Notes under the pieces: model-generated
What the model was told of the DNA's origin: nothing
The model's database searches: none
What the model saw: only the letters and a program-made list of their open reading frames with translations
Origin: Siphonodentalium dalli
Lineage: Eukaryota > Mollusca > Scaphopoda > Gadilida > Siphonodentaliidae
Direction of reading: 5' to 3'
DNA: 64,000 nucleotides
Assembly: GCA_032622095.1 (NCBI GenBank)
Contig: CP136068.1
Location: forward strand, 116,857,509 to 116,921,508
Program-made: the position numbers and the translations under genes
Shown: one piece after another, positions 46,800-58,015 of the stretch
Layout of the letters: each line of letters starts with the position of its first letter
How positions within the stretch are numbered: the stretch's first letter is position 1

Positions 46800-48735
46800 C
46801 TATATTGCAAGAGTGGACACTTTATTTACTATTTAAAAACAAAATACGACGCCCTGATGTAAACATTGCACGCCCTGCTACAGTTCAAACCAGGCGGTGT
46901 ATTTTCGATTTCACCAGAAAAAGTGCCTTGTTTCCGCAAATTCGCGTCTTTTACACATGTCATTTTGATAACTCATTGGTGGTCTTGTCTCTGGCGTTGA
47001 TAAAGCGGTCTATCTCAGATTAACCTGTTCTATCTAGAGCCAAGTCACACGCGTCGGATGTCAGGCACAAATATGGACGTTTTGATGGATATAAGATATT
47101 TTAACATCTGAAATGTACTAAATTGCAGTGCTTTTCGTTTTTATTTTTAAACCATCTTTTCCAAAAATACAAGTATTTGCAAATCAGATGATACGATTTA
47201 GTAGTTGTCGCAGTACTTTTATATTACATGAATAAAAAGATAAATGTTTTGCCGAAATTCTCTCGGAATTCTTGCCTTGATCTGCTTCAAGCAAATCGTG
47301 CAAACAAACATCCAATATCAGACTCAAAATCAAGCTCCCGTATAAACGCCACTCATCGATATATCCAATTGACTCTCGGTGTATCGTATGGGAATAGAAC
47401 GAATAGGCACGACGCTATTCAATTATATCGCCGATACGGTACTCTATCCATGAACGGAGTGCCGTAATATCGCTGGATAAATGATAGCACTAAATATGGC
47501 CCATAACCATCCGTCTCGAGGGTTGGTCGATAGACTGTAGAGCTTCTCTTATAGACGATGCTTTCGGAATCTTACACAATTCGTGGGCGCGATTAAACGT
47601 CATGCTGTGACCCATGAGTGGGGAAATTTGTGCCAACAAAATGAGTAATATCATCTATTTTCAACCCTGAAATTAATTTTCTTGTTGTTAGAGTGAAAAG
47701 TAACTTGATAGTCTGCCTTATTGAGCGCATCGCGATTCTAAGATAATGACGATTGTGATATCGCGGAATTGATTGCCACGACATTTGCGGTATAATACAT
47801 GATATGCACACACACATGCAATAAATCATGCTGATAGGTCTCCTCGCTCGAGGAAAATATCAGTAAAGCATTTAAACTTTAGAATAATGCTATCTTGAAA
47901 TTCACATCCGAACAAAGTGTTTAAAATGTCCATGGTGCATGGTAGTTTGGAATATATTACTGCGATTTGACAGCATAAAACTGCAATTATTACGTGTATA
48001 AACTTTGTCTATCGCAAAATACAATGTGTGAAATGTATCTAACCGTTAAGAGAATACACATTTGAAACGCGGGACTGTAACGTGCCACTATATAACAGTG
48101 TGTTTTACATGGTACTTTTGAAGATACCAATCCAGTTGGACACAGCGAATGCACTATTTGTGCATTACCACATCATCCACAATGGCATAGAACTTATGAC
48201 CTCATAAATGTGAGTTTTTGATGGTCAGATATCGACGTTAAAATCAGGCCTCAAGCCAAAACATCGTCTTTGGAAAATAAATACAAAAAAACACAAACAG
48301 TTAAGAAAATCAACTGCAGTAAATGCAACGTTGAATTTTTCATTAGAGATTTTTCAATCTGAGACTGTGAGTTTATGCCGATTCAAGCGCAAATTATTTT
48401 CTCAGTAAAATTAGCATGCACGATGATTGTCGCACCAGTAAAACTGAAAGCGCCGTGATATGGTCTGTAGAGCGATTGAAAAATATATATATACCCCCAA
48501 CTAATCAAACGTTTATTGCTACGGTTCTGTACTGTCTAATGTGTCATCTGCGAATCTTTAACATATTCCCCAAGGAGTGCCGAGTTCGGTAAAGAAACAG
48601 TTATCTGATAAACGCGATCTTGAAATCCATCATTGGAGATTTTTCAAATTGAGTCTTAAATTCACACAATGAATATCCCGCTCCCCGGTCACGTTGGTGT
48701 GATGAAGCGTAAGTTCAGTATAACCAATCCTGTCT
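46800..48735. other. Mostly unique-looking sequence, nothing assigned
   Basis: Short ORFs at 46805, 47228 and 47593 lack domain or splice evidence. This is one of the longest stretches in the window without a recognised repeat, so it could hide regulatory or diverged coding sequence. Confidence 0.4.
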
Positions 48736-48744
48736 CCGTGATTG

Positions 48745-51210
48745 ATCTCCACAGTTGTTTATTCGCCCGACAGGCTAATAACTGAAATCGGCACTGATAC
48801 GTCCAACCTATGGGCATTCAGTTATACACCGTACAACGTCTGGACACCATCGGTCATCCATTTTCCCGACGCTTGTATTCCGTCGTGTTCTGGTGGCACC
48901 CTCCCATCCCCAATATGTCTGTATTAGTACATGCGCTGTTGGATGACGTAGCTAGACAGAATCATCGTCGTCATATTTTATTGCGGTCATCGTCGTGATC
49001 ACAATTATCAAGACGACGGTGATAGCGGTAATAGTGACGACGACAATGCTCATCATAAAAATGATGGTGACAATGGATGTCAATGCTACATGTAAAATGG
49101 TTTTCTCAAAAGCAAGTAGAAACAATTGAGAGCCGTACCTTAAAACTTTTTCTGGAGTTTCAAACGAAGCTGCGTGCTTCGAAATATGTAATGTTGTTTA
49201 AAAATACAATTCCAACCAAAGGCGACCATCAAATTACCGGCAATTGAACAACTGGCATTAGCTGATGAACATAATGATTGCATGGCAGGTCTTTGTCTGG
49301 CATAATTAATAACCAGCCATAACTACTCTATACTTCAGTCTGTTGATTGATCGCCCATAGTTGTGTATTCGCCCGACAGGCTAATAAGTTAAATTGACAC
49401 CGATACGTTGAACCTATGTACATTGATGTAGGACGTACGACGTCTGCACACCATCGGTCATCAATTATTCGGAACCTTGTATTCCGTCGTGTTATGGTGG
49501 CACCCTCCCACCCCCAAATGTGTTTACTAGTCCATGCACTGTTGGATGATGTAGCTAGACAGAATCGTCATCGTTATCAATACTATCTAGTCGACGACGG
49601 TGATGGCGGTCTTGGTGACGACGACGATGATCATCATGGAAATGATGGTGACAATGGATGTCAAAGCTACACGTAAAATGGTATTCTCAAAAGCAAGTTG
49701 AAACAATTAAGAGCCGTACATTAAAACTTGATCTGGAGTTTCAAACGAAGTTGCGTCCTTCGAAATATGGCATGCTGTTTCAAAAACCAAATCCAGCCAA
49801 AGGCAACCATCAAATTGCCCGCAAACTGGCATTAGCTGATGAACATGTGGCAGGTGACATGTCTGGCATAATTAACAACCATCCATAAAAATCCTATACA
49901 TCAGTCAGTTGATTGATCGCCAATAGTTGTTTATTCGCCCGACAGGCTAATAAGTGAAATCGACACATATACGTTGAACCTATGTAAATTGATTTATGAC
50001 GTACGGCGTCTGGACACCATCGGTCATCAATTTTACGGAACCTTGTATTCCGTCGTGTTCCGGTGGCACCCTCGCATCCCCAAAATTTGTTTACTAGTCC
50101 ATGCACTGTTGGATGATGTAGCTAGATAGAATCGTCGTCGTTATCAATACTATCTAGGCGACGACGGTGATGGCGGTCTCGGTGACGACGACGATGATCA
50201 TCATGAAAATGATGGTGACAATGGATGTCAAAGCTACACGTAAAATGGTATTCTCAAAAGCAAGTTGAAACAATTGAGAGCCGTACATTAAAACTTGATC
50301 TGGAGTTTCAAACGAAGTTGCGTCCTTCGAAATATGGCATGTTGTTTCAAAAACAAATTCCAGCCAAAGGCAACCATCAAATTGCCCGCAATTGAACAAC
50401 TGGCATTAGCTGATGAACATGTGGCAGGTGACATGTCTGGCATAATTAACAACCATCCATACAAATCCTATACATCAGTCAGTTGATTGATCGCCAATAG
50501 TTGTTTATTCGCCCGACAGGCTAATAAGTGAAATTGACACCGATACGTTGAAACTATGTAAATTGATTTATGACGTAACGTCAGGACACCATCGGTCATC
50601 AATTTTTCGGAACCTTGTATTCCGTCGTGTTCTGGTGGCACCCTCCCATCCCCAAAATTTGTTTACTAGTCCATGCACTGTTGGATGATGTAGCTAGATA
50701 GAATCGTCGTCGTTATCAATACTATCTAGGCGACGACGGTGATGGCGGTCTTGGTGACGACGACGACGATCATCAAGAAAATGATGGTGACAATGGATGT
50801 CAAAGCTACACGTAAAATGGTTTTCTCAAAAGCAAGTTGAAACAATTGAGAGCCGTACATTAAAACTTGATCTGGAATTTCAAACGAAGTTGCGTGCATT
50901 GAAATATGGCATGTTGTTTCAAAAACCATTCCAGCCAAAGGCAACCATCAAAGTGCCCGCAATGGAACAACTGGCATTAGCTGATGAACATGTGGCAGGT
51001 GACATGTCTGGCATAATTAACAACCATCCATACATCAGTCAGTTGATTGATTGTCCATTGTTGTGTATTCGCCCGACAGGCTAATAAGTGAAATCGACAC
51101 CGATACGTTGAACCTATGTACATTGATTTGTGACGTACGACGTCTGGACACCATCGGTCATAAATTTTTCGGAATCGTGTATCCGTCGCGTTCTGGCGGC
51201 ACACTCACAG
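48745..51210. repeat. Tandem array of four and a part units, 560-606 bp each
   Basis: The anchor GCCCGACAGGCTAATA occurs at 48765, 49371, 49937, 50511 and 51071, giving periods of 606, 566, 574 and 560 bp. Each unit includes GACACCATCGGTCATC, TTCCGTCGTGTT, a (GAC/GAT)-rich stretch, ATGGTGACAATGGATGTCAA, and a block from AGCCGTACATTAAAACTTGA to GGCAACCATCAAA. In units three and four the minus strand keeps a 72-81-residue ORF, but its hydrophobic end is encoded by the GAC/GAT microsatellite. Units two to four are the most alike. Confidence 0.9.
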
Positions 51211-51324
51211 TCCCGTGACGCCTGACGCATGAAGATCACTATAGACGGGCCTCATTGTTATCAGGCAACAATCCAATTATTGAAAACTCCCCACCACTGT
51301 CATCATTTCACGACTTCATCTGTT

Positions 51325-51410
51325 CCCCTCCTGTATTTTAGTTTCTCATCCCACTATCTCCCTCTCCCTCTCTCTCTTTCTCTATCTCTCTCTCTGTCTC
51401 CTGCTATCCA
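51325..51410 (+). repeat. (CT)-rich tract
   Basis: A pyrimidine-rich stretch of CTCCCTCTCCCTCTCTC type immediately to the right of the 560-606-bp array. Confidence 0.8.
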
Positions 51411-51719
51411 TAATACTATCTTCTCCCTTTTTTCCATCCCTAACTCATCCAAATTCAGTTATATATCTCCATTTCACTTAAAACCATTATTTCCAACCAT
51501 TCCCATCTGATATGTACCCCTCACTTATTGGGGACGGGGCATGTTGCCAAAGAGGAGAAGACTTCATATATACGTCCTCGGGCTTGTTGTCTGATCCTCG
51601 TTTCCATACATTAACTCTTCTATTCTGCATATATGTGTCATCACTATATATTATGTTATTTGTTTGGATTGAGGAAATAAAAATATGTTTACACTAAATG
51701 TTTACACTAATCCCGTGAT

Positions 51720-51880
51720 TTCCTTAAACATTTCTGTACGAAATACTCATTGACGAGTAGTTGCCATAGGAAATTTCAGATAATAAGTTAAACAAATGGC
51801 CATTGAACATTTTACACCAATGACCCTGAATAAGTATGCTCTTATATTATCCTTTTCTCTCTCTGTCGTCTGCTGTTATT
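51720..51880 (+). repeat. Dispersed repeat, family T fragment
   Basis: CATTGACGAGTAGTTGCCATAGG, AACATTTTACACCAATGACC and CTCTGTCGTCTGCTGTTATTA match the family in order. The ends are decayed. Confidence 0.5.
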
Positions 51881-52583
51881 ATGATTGCTTTATTGCGAAG
51901 AAACAAATTAATGAGTAACATGCAATAACACATATGCAATATTTTATATACAATATGTACACAATGGAAATGAGACCCCTCCCTACAAACGTGTTGTTTG
52001 TTTGTTTATTTTTTTCGTGTTCCTTATTTTCTTTTAAAAATCGTGTGTGTATATAAGTTATATTCCTCTTATGTTTTCAATGTCCGTTTGACTATCAGTT
52101 TGAATTTGTGACCATGCGATGAGCTAATTCAGCTGCCTTCCACAAGGTATACAATTAATTGCAATTAAGAGACTTCTCTAAAGGCAATTTTTAGAAAAAT
52201 AGAGAGTTGTTTCAAACGAGAGATATTTTCTATTGACAAGAAGGGCGCGAAGGGTTTTCCCAGTAATATTTTGGGATATAGCGCTCACGTAGACATTTTT
52301 ATTTGTCACAGACGAGTACAAAATGATACTCGTCTCCGATTGTGTCAGATTTACATCTATCGCACATCTTACTCTGTTTTATGCCATCGCGCTTTTTCGA
52401 TTGGTAATCTATGGTTTGATGTTCTGATTTTCACTAATGATGCTGTCAGGTGTTTATGGAGATATAACACATATCGGCATATTACTTGCATGCATCTTCC
52501 AGATGAATAATATTCCATTCCAATGTATACTTATTATAATTGAGGAGAGTCTCCATTTAGTATAGAAAGTTCACATATATTAA

Positions 52584-53041
52584 CCCTTTACCCAACAAAC
52601 CGGCCAAAAACGGCCAAATAAAGCTGCAACAGCCTAAATTATCTTGGGTCTGTCTCAATAAAACCATACAAATATGGATATCATTGGAACCGGCTCATTG
52701 ACCACATGGTGATGGTTATAGTTATGCCCTGTGACAATGCATTCTCTTATATATGCGAGTCCATAGGTCGCCTCGCATATATAAGAGAATGCATTGGCCT
52801 AAACAAATCTTTTTTTTAACACTTTTAACCATTTGTTCTTACATTCTTTAACAATTTTATAATTTTTTCTTACATATTTTAACAATTTTTATAATATTTT
52901 TCTACATTCTTTGACAATTTTATCATTTTTAATATCATTGTGTTAAGCCAATGCATTCTCTTATATATGCGAGGCGACCTATGGTCGACTCGCATATATA
53001 AGAGAATGCATTGGCACAGGGCAGTTATGTTGGGTAAAGGG
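52584..53041 (+). mobile_element. piggyBac-like MITE with module, type II, complete
   Basis: The ends CCCTTTACCCAACA and TGTTGGGTAAAGGG are flanked by TTAA (52580-52583, 53042-53045). From the left come a GGCCAAAAACGGCC palindrome, GTCTGTCTCAATAAAACC, CATACAAATATGGATATC and ATGGTTATAGTTATGCCCTG, then palindromes at 52734-52797 (partly deleted centre) and 52948-53014 with a three-unit AT-rich spacer. This is the best reference copy for the family; 24306, 29958 and 37631 are relatives. Confidence 0.9.
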
Positions 53042-53219
53042 TTAATCGGTGATGAAAACAGAACCCACATTTTCATTGTCGTCATAATAGAGAGGTTTCG
53101 CAATCTCACGATTGCAATTAACGGATAGAAATATCTTGGGCTCCCTGAATCTCACTTTTCCCAGAACTTCAGAAATCTGATCAATCACGTGACATGCATA
53201 TTACTACATCCATAATATC

Positions 53220-53430
53220 TTAACCAGTTCTATACTGAAGCATCATTGATGAGTAGTTATCCCATAGGCTATCCAATCTTGGGATAATTATGGATAACTT
53301 ATTATCTAAACATTTCCCTCAATAAATAGGACTCCTTCAATACTTTTATTTATTTGTCGTCTGCCGATGTTACCTGCACATCTCCGCAAAATCAATAATA
53401 TACCATTCCGATGTAAATTGATGACAGTTT
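53220..53430 (-). repeat. Dispersed repeat, family T fragment
   Basis: TTAACCAGTTCTATACTGAA, then CATTTCCCTCAATAAATAGG, TTGTCGTCTGCCGATGTTACC and TACCATTCCGATGTAAATT. The left TTAA is present; the right terminus is gone. Confidence 0.55.
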
Positions 53431-53599
53431 GCTCTCGAATTCTCATCTCCGTTCGATTGTCCTAACAATACAGTTAAAAAATACAGTTGGGGAAATCGAA
53501 CGCTGGTTAACTTCGTCGTTTTAAGATTTTGTGGAAGCAGTGGCACGACTTCCTCGTGACTGAACGGGTGATTGATGTTTGGTGAATGACGGGGCCCTC

Positions 53600-53800
53600 T
53601 TTGTGACAGCGACGACTAGGACTAGGATGACGATGGAAGTCAAATATAAAGTGGTTCCTCGAAAGTATGGTAAAACGATTGAAAACCGTGGATGGACCGC
53701 ATCTGGTGTTTTACATGGATCTGTGTGTACCGAGATATGGAGTGTGCTTTAAAAATGCCAACAAAAGGTGACCACCATATTACCTGCCATTCGTTGATGG
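53600..53800 (+). repeat. Diverged outlying copy of the 560-606-bp unit
   Basis: GACGATGGAAGTCAAATATA, GTGGTTCCTCGAAAGTATGG, ATTGAAAACCGTGGATGG and CCAACAAAAGGTGACCACCA align in order with the unit core (ATGGATGTCAAAG, CTCAAAAGCAAG, TTGAGAGCCGTAC, CAGCCAAAGGCAACCATC). Identity is low but collinear over about 180 bp. Confidence 0.5.
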
Positions 53801-54743
53801 CTTTGTCGGACATTTGACATATTCGTACCGGATGGTGACTATGAGATTACCGGATTTATGATATCCACTATGGGATGATTGACATCATCCTTGATGACAT
53901 TCTAGAACGGCCGCAATTATGCCTATCCCGTCCAGTCCCGGGGTAAATTTAGTTGGAAATTTAAAATTGGGACACCGTTCCAACCGAGACCACACAGCCA
54001 CGTCCCTGGTGACAGTTCCGTTGTGATTTTGCAAGCTACATTTAATTAAGAGGATAAGCACCCCCAATAACACCAGCCTGATCCGACATATGCAGATATA
54101 TAGAGAGCATCAACCTTGAAAATTATATTCCAGTCGGTTGCGATTAGGCTGATTTGACTTCCATTCGTTAACTTAAGTATGTGCAATTCACTGGGATAAG
54201 TAGTTGGTGTTGATTTTCTTAGATTCTCATGGAAATGCCAGTCACGTGGTGCAACCAAAACTGACACGAGCGAACCATTACCTTTGTGAATACTTCCGGA
54301 CGTGATGTCGTAAGATTATTGAAAGTCGACATCCCAAAGTTTGGCAGTGTTTTGTATAGTATCTGCCTTCATATATTGCAAGAAATGTTATCTCAAACAA
54401 ATAACCACATACCGTTTCCAATGAAAATGGACATTTTGCATTGGGTCACATTCTTCGTATTTTAGACTGGATGGTGATTATGAGATTATCGCAGTTGGGA
54501 TTATTGACGTCATCATAATGAGCCATGTCCGTTTAAACAATAAACCCCACAACTCAAGCCCAATTAATGAGCATGAACCGGAGAACTGAAGACTATAATG
54601 CACGATATATCAGTGCTGTCGTCTTGTGGCTTGCATGACTTCATACTTTTCATACTTTGTAGAAATTTCCTTTTTGGATATATCTTTTGCCAACAACAAG
54701 CGTGTTCAAGAACAATCTCATTGACCCTTTGGATTATTTGCAG

Positions 54744-54879
54744 GTCACGTTTTCGTGGCCGATCCTTCGTGAACGCTGAAGTCCCCCGTCTGTTTACACT
54801 GCAGTATAAATTACCTCAGTCTACTATGCCCATGAGCATGACCAAGAGTCAGTCAATACCACCCTGTCACGAACAATGA
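54744..54879 (+). CDS. Candidate terminal exon, weak
   Basis: An acceptor-like ggattatttgcag precedes an open frame read as (x)SRFRGRSFVNAEVPRLFTLQ, ending IPPCHEQ and TGA. The composition is protein-like. The phase (two bases needed from an upstream exon) does not connect to the RING exons, and no upstream exon was found. It may be chance. Confidence 0.25.
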
Positions 54880-55710
54880 AACAGTTAACGGACGTGTAGT
54901 TACATCAACGTCAATTCCATTTGTTCAGCCCGGTGAGGCGAGAAAATCGTTCTTTCTCATAATTGGAGCTATCGCATAAACTTCGTTTATGCCAGCGGCG
55001 ACGTATCGGTCAAATTTGAAACGCTCCATGGGAACCGGTACAACAACATTTGCCATTAAAACGTCACATTACAAATAAGAAGAGCGCGCCAATTTAACGC
55101 GCACACATAAGACATATTATGTGCCTATTTCGCCTCTCCACAAACTGACGTTGTACAATGTAACATATCAGATAGTGTTGACGAAATTGTAAACAACGTC
55201 TCTAGAAAGAGTACATGCGAACTATATTGATCAGATACAATTCTGGGTTGATTTATTCCATTTGATGGGCTATTATAAACAAACTGAAGGGCGAAGCTGT
55301 ACGCGACGGGCGGAACGGAATTCACACAGGATCGAAAGCGCGCAGTTCATGTCAGATTGTACTGCCCTATACTGTCCCGTCATAAATTCCAATACTTTAG
55401 CTAGCGTATTTCGTTGGGCTTTGGGCAATTTCTTAGAATGTCAGAGTGTCACTTATCACCGGAAGGGATCGATTTCAACCGAAGTTATATAGAAATTAAG
55501 AACGAAGCAGTCTTTAATTGACTGTGGAACTGACTTCTGGCTCCACTGAATTAATTTACGATGCGATGCGTTCATGTGCGGTTCTGATGCCCCGAAGGTA
55601 TCATGGGTTGACGGCTTGCCGTTCCGTAGAATCCCCGGCAATCTTCCAATGACGTACGTTCTGCAATCTCTGCCCTCTAAATGAATTATTGGCACGCAGG
55701 ATTTTGTCAG

Positions 55711-55815
55711 GTATTTATTCGCCTGGAAATTCTATACCTTCTTATAGAGTTTGCTGTCACCGAGATTATCGCTCCACCAAGCAATACGTTATCAACCGCT
55801 CACCTAAAGCGGCAG
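55711..55815 (+). CDS. Candidate internal exon of the RING gene
   Basis: An acceptor-like gattttgtcag and a donor-like CAG/gtaatc bound exactly 105 bp that are open in phase 0, reading VFIRLEILYLLIEFAVTEII and ending STAHLKRQ. That phase fits the next exon (56843-56908), giving LKRQ-EKLLGKLDDHEAEY, a plausible continuous basic-acidic helix. Against it, a second frame is also open and the polypyrimidine tract is short. Confidence 0.35.
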
Positions 55816-55959
55816 GTAATCTTCAAACCGAAGTTAACGATGTATTAATGGTTCCAGACCTCCAATTACAACAACAACATGCAACATTTATCTAACAGAT
55901 TTTGCTTTATTCCACAGGAAAAGTTTAAGACCAAATGTGTTATTAAAGGTATAATTTAA

Positions 55960-56287
55960 AGGGGTATTGTACAAATATCCGGCCATTTGAGGGACCACCT
56001 CCTTTTATACTCAACAGACTATATGCAACAAATGAATGAATTTGAGCCATGGATTAGTGCAAAATACACTTGTGTGCTCTATACCGATGCAAACAACATG
56101 GTAGTTATAATGAATAAATGGCTGGAGTCATAAATTCATTTTCATTACAATTACCATATGGTTTGCATCGTTCATAGAGCACATGAGTTTATTTTGCACT
56201 AATTCATGGCTCAAATTCATTCATTTGTTGCATATATTCTGCTGAGTATAAAAGGATATGGTCTCATAAATGGCCGGATTTACCCCT
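55960..56287. mobile_element. TTAA-flanked MITE, family D, complete
   Basis: AGGGGTATTGTACAAATATC to GGCCGGATTTACCCCT is flanked by TTAA at 55956-55959 and 56288-56291. The arms contain CTCAACAGACTATATGCAAC and GTTGCATATATTCTGCTGAG. It lies in the presumed intron before exon 56843-56908. Confidence 0.85.
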
Positions 56288-56842
56288 TTAAGAAATAATA
56301 ATTTGAATCTTGATTTAGTATAGCAGTTATACGCAGTATAGAGAAGAGTGTCAGGTGGCATATATCACAAGTTTCGATGAGTCTGACATGCAGGAAGGAG
56401 AGGTGGGGAGTGTAAATGATAAGCTATTGCTTTGAATTATACACTGATGTTGTGATATGACCTAGCATTTTGCATCCGAGCCGACATTGGATTTGTATGC
56501 ATATTAATTGTCATGTCAATATTAACAATAATTTGGACTATACGAATCGCATTTTGTGCATGTTAAATGATATGGATATATGTGGTTCAAGTAGGAGCCA
56601 TTGGCTTTGTGGTCGAACTATTATTTGAATCTGTTGGTTCGAATAATTTATTTTTGGACCTCTCGGAAAATCTTTATGTTTTCTTCGTGCGATAGATAAT
56701 TAGAGCCATGTAATAATATATTGGTGGTGATGTTACAGTACATGCATGTATATCAGATACTTCATTCAAGATAGATTAAATACGCCGCTAATTTGCTGTC
56801 TAAATTTGGTATTATTTCTAACATATCCCTCTTTTATTTCAG

Positions 56843-56908
56843 GAGAAACTACTGGGGAAACTAGATGACCACGAAGCTGAGTACATCGCATGTGATCGAG
56901 AGGAAGAG
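56843..56908 (+). CDS. Exon of RING-finger protein, 22 codons
   Basis: A strong acceptor (ccctcttttatttcag) and donor (GAG/gtatgt) bound 66 bp, phase 0 at both ends. They encode EKLLGKLDDHEAEYIACDRE followed by EE, an acidic amphipathic stretch. It joins in frame to the RING exon at 61341, so the last Glu directly precedes the first zinc-binding Cys. The element-free sequence and clean splice signals contrast with the surroundings. Upstream exons, apart from the candidate at 55711, are outside what I can identify. Confidence 0.75.
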
Positions 56909-56945
56909 GTATGTAGTTATATTATTAGGCTATGTCCACTCACTG

Positions 56946-57440
56946 GACAAAATTTCCACGCAGTGTCGAGTCCAATATGACCTTTCACCACAACCTGGAC
57001 GAGTACAAGAAAAACACATATTGTACACAACATTGTATAATTACATTTTTATTATCCAAAATTTTGGGAATAACACTTTTGTGGTTATTTTTGGTATTTG
57101 TCGGCACCATTTGATTCTCTATAAAAGCCTGTTTTTGATCATCAGAAGCAGGATTTGGAAATAGTAAACACGGAAGTGGAAAAAAAACTCAATGCCGAAA
57201 TGAAACGTCTGCTAAATCGACAAGATTATTGCGCGCATCAAAATTTCACCGATTCATTCGGCAATAGATTTACTTCCTGCTGTGACGCGCACTGAGTCCT
57301 GCTAAAAAGTCATATTGGAGTCCAATATGACTTTCGGGAGTCCAATATGACTTTTCCCCGTATTATCATGTGACGGCGTTTGTCCAATCAGAAATAGTGT
57401 TAGTTAAGGGATAGATAGTAATACCAGTTACTTTTCGAGC
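56946..57440 (+). mobile_element. Repeat family O (copy 2), intronic
   Basis: From CAGTGTCGAGTCCAATATGA through CAACCTGGACGAGTACAAG to GGGAGTCCAATATGAC and CCAATCAGAAATAGTGTTAG it matches 39400-39850 at roughly 80% by eye. The left hairpin arm is mostly missing. It begins about 40 bp after the donor site of the 66-bp exon. Confidence 0.75.
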
Positions 57441-57488
57441 AACGCAACCTGTATGTAGTTCTATAAGTTATTTTACAATTGGATTTTT

Positions 57489-57686
57489 CCCGACAGTGAA
57501 TACCAATTTGTTATGAAGTGCGCCAACTTGAGGCACCTGCGGGTAAAATACATATCCGAACACTATTGGAATCCACCATCTAAGAAAAAGTTTTACGAGC
57601 TACTGACAAAGTCTGGTCGCGTTGACTTGAGAAAATTAACACTTTATCTGAAAATAGCCTTCAAATACAGAAATAGAAATTTATAG
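57489..57686 (+). pseudogene. Non-LTR retrotransposon C-terminal fragment, intronic
   Basis: An uninterrupted frame reads PDSEYQFVMKCANLRHLRVK, then YISEHYWNPPSKKKFYELL, RKLTLYLKIAFKYRNRNL and TAG. The xSEYxFxxxCxxxxxLRxxYI motif followed by KFxxLL and a final LxxAxxxR helix is the C-terminus of animal LINE polyproteins. It lies in the sense orientation within the RING-gene intron and is 5'-truncated. Confidence 0.8.
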
Positions 57687-57732
57687 CTGAATACATTTTA
57701 TTAATGTTATTGAAATATCAAGTCAAAATTCT

Positions 57733-58015
57733 ATGGCTGCTGTTGTTGTTGTTGTTGTTAGTATTAGTATTATTATTAGTATTGAAATAAGACATCCTCG
57801 AAAAGTACAGTGATAGAACGTATTAGATGAATATAAAAACGACGATAATGAGGACTGACGATGGTTAACAGAGAGACTATCGCCATATCTATCTACCAAT
57901 CTTCTTCTATCTCCTTCTATCTTATTCTTCTTCTTATCTTCTTCTTCTTTTCCTCTTCTTCTTCTTTGCCTCTTCCTCTTCCTTTTCTGCTTCTTCTTCT
58001 CCATTTTCTGTCTTC
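57733..58015. repeat. GTT/ATT and CTT microsatellites
   Basis: (GTT)n then (ATT)n-type repeats lie at 57733-57780, and a TTCTTC-rich pyrimidine tract at 57895-58010. The opposite-strand KKKRKR-rich ORF is a by-product. Confidence 0.85.

Noticed and set aside
50154-50399. Membrane-protein gene from a hydrophobic minus-strand ORF
   Set aside because: The hydrophobic segment comes from a GAC/GAT microsatellite and the frame is broken in the other tandem units; kept only as a finding for codon-bias testing.
57723-58004. Lys/Arg/Glu-rich 93-residue minus-strand ORF
   Set aside because: It is the translation of a CTT-type microsatellite.
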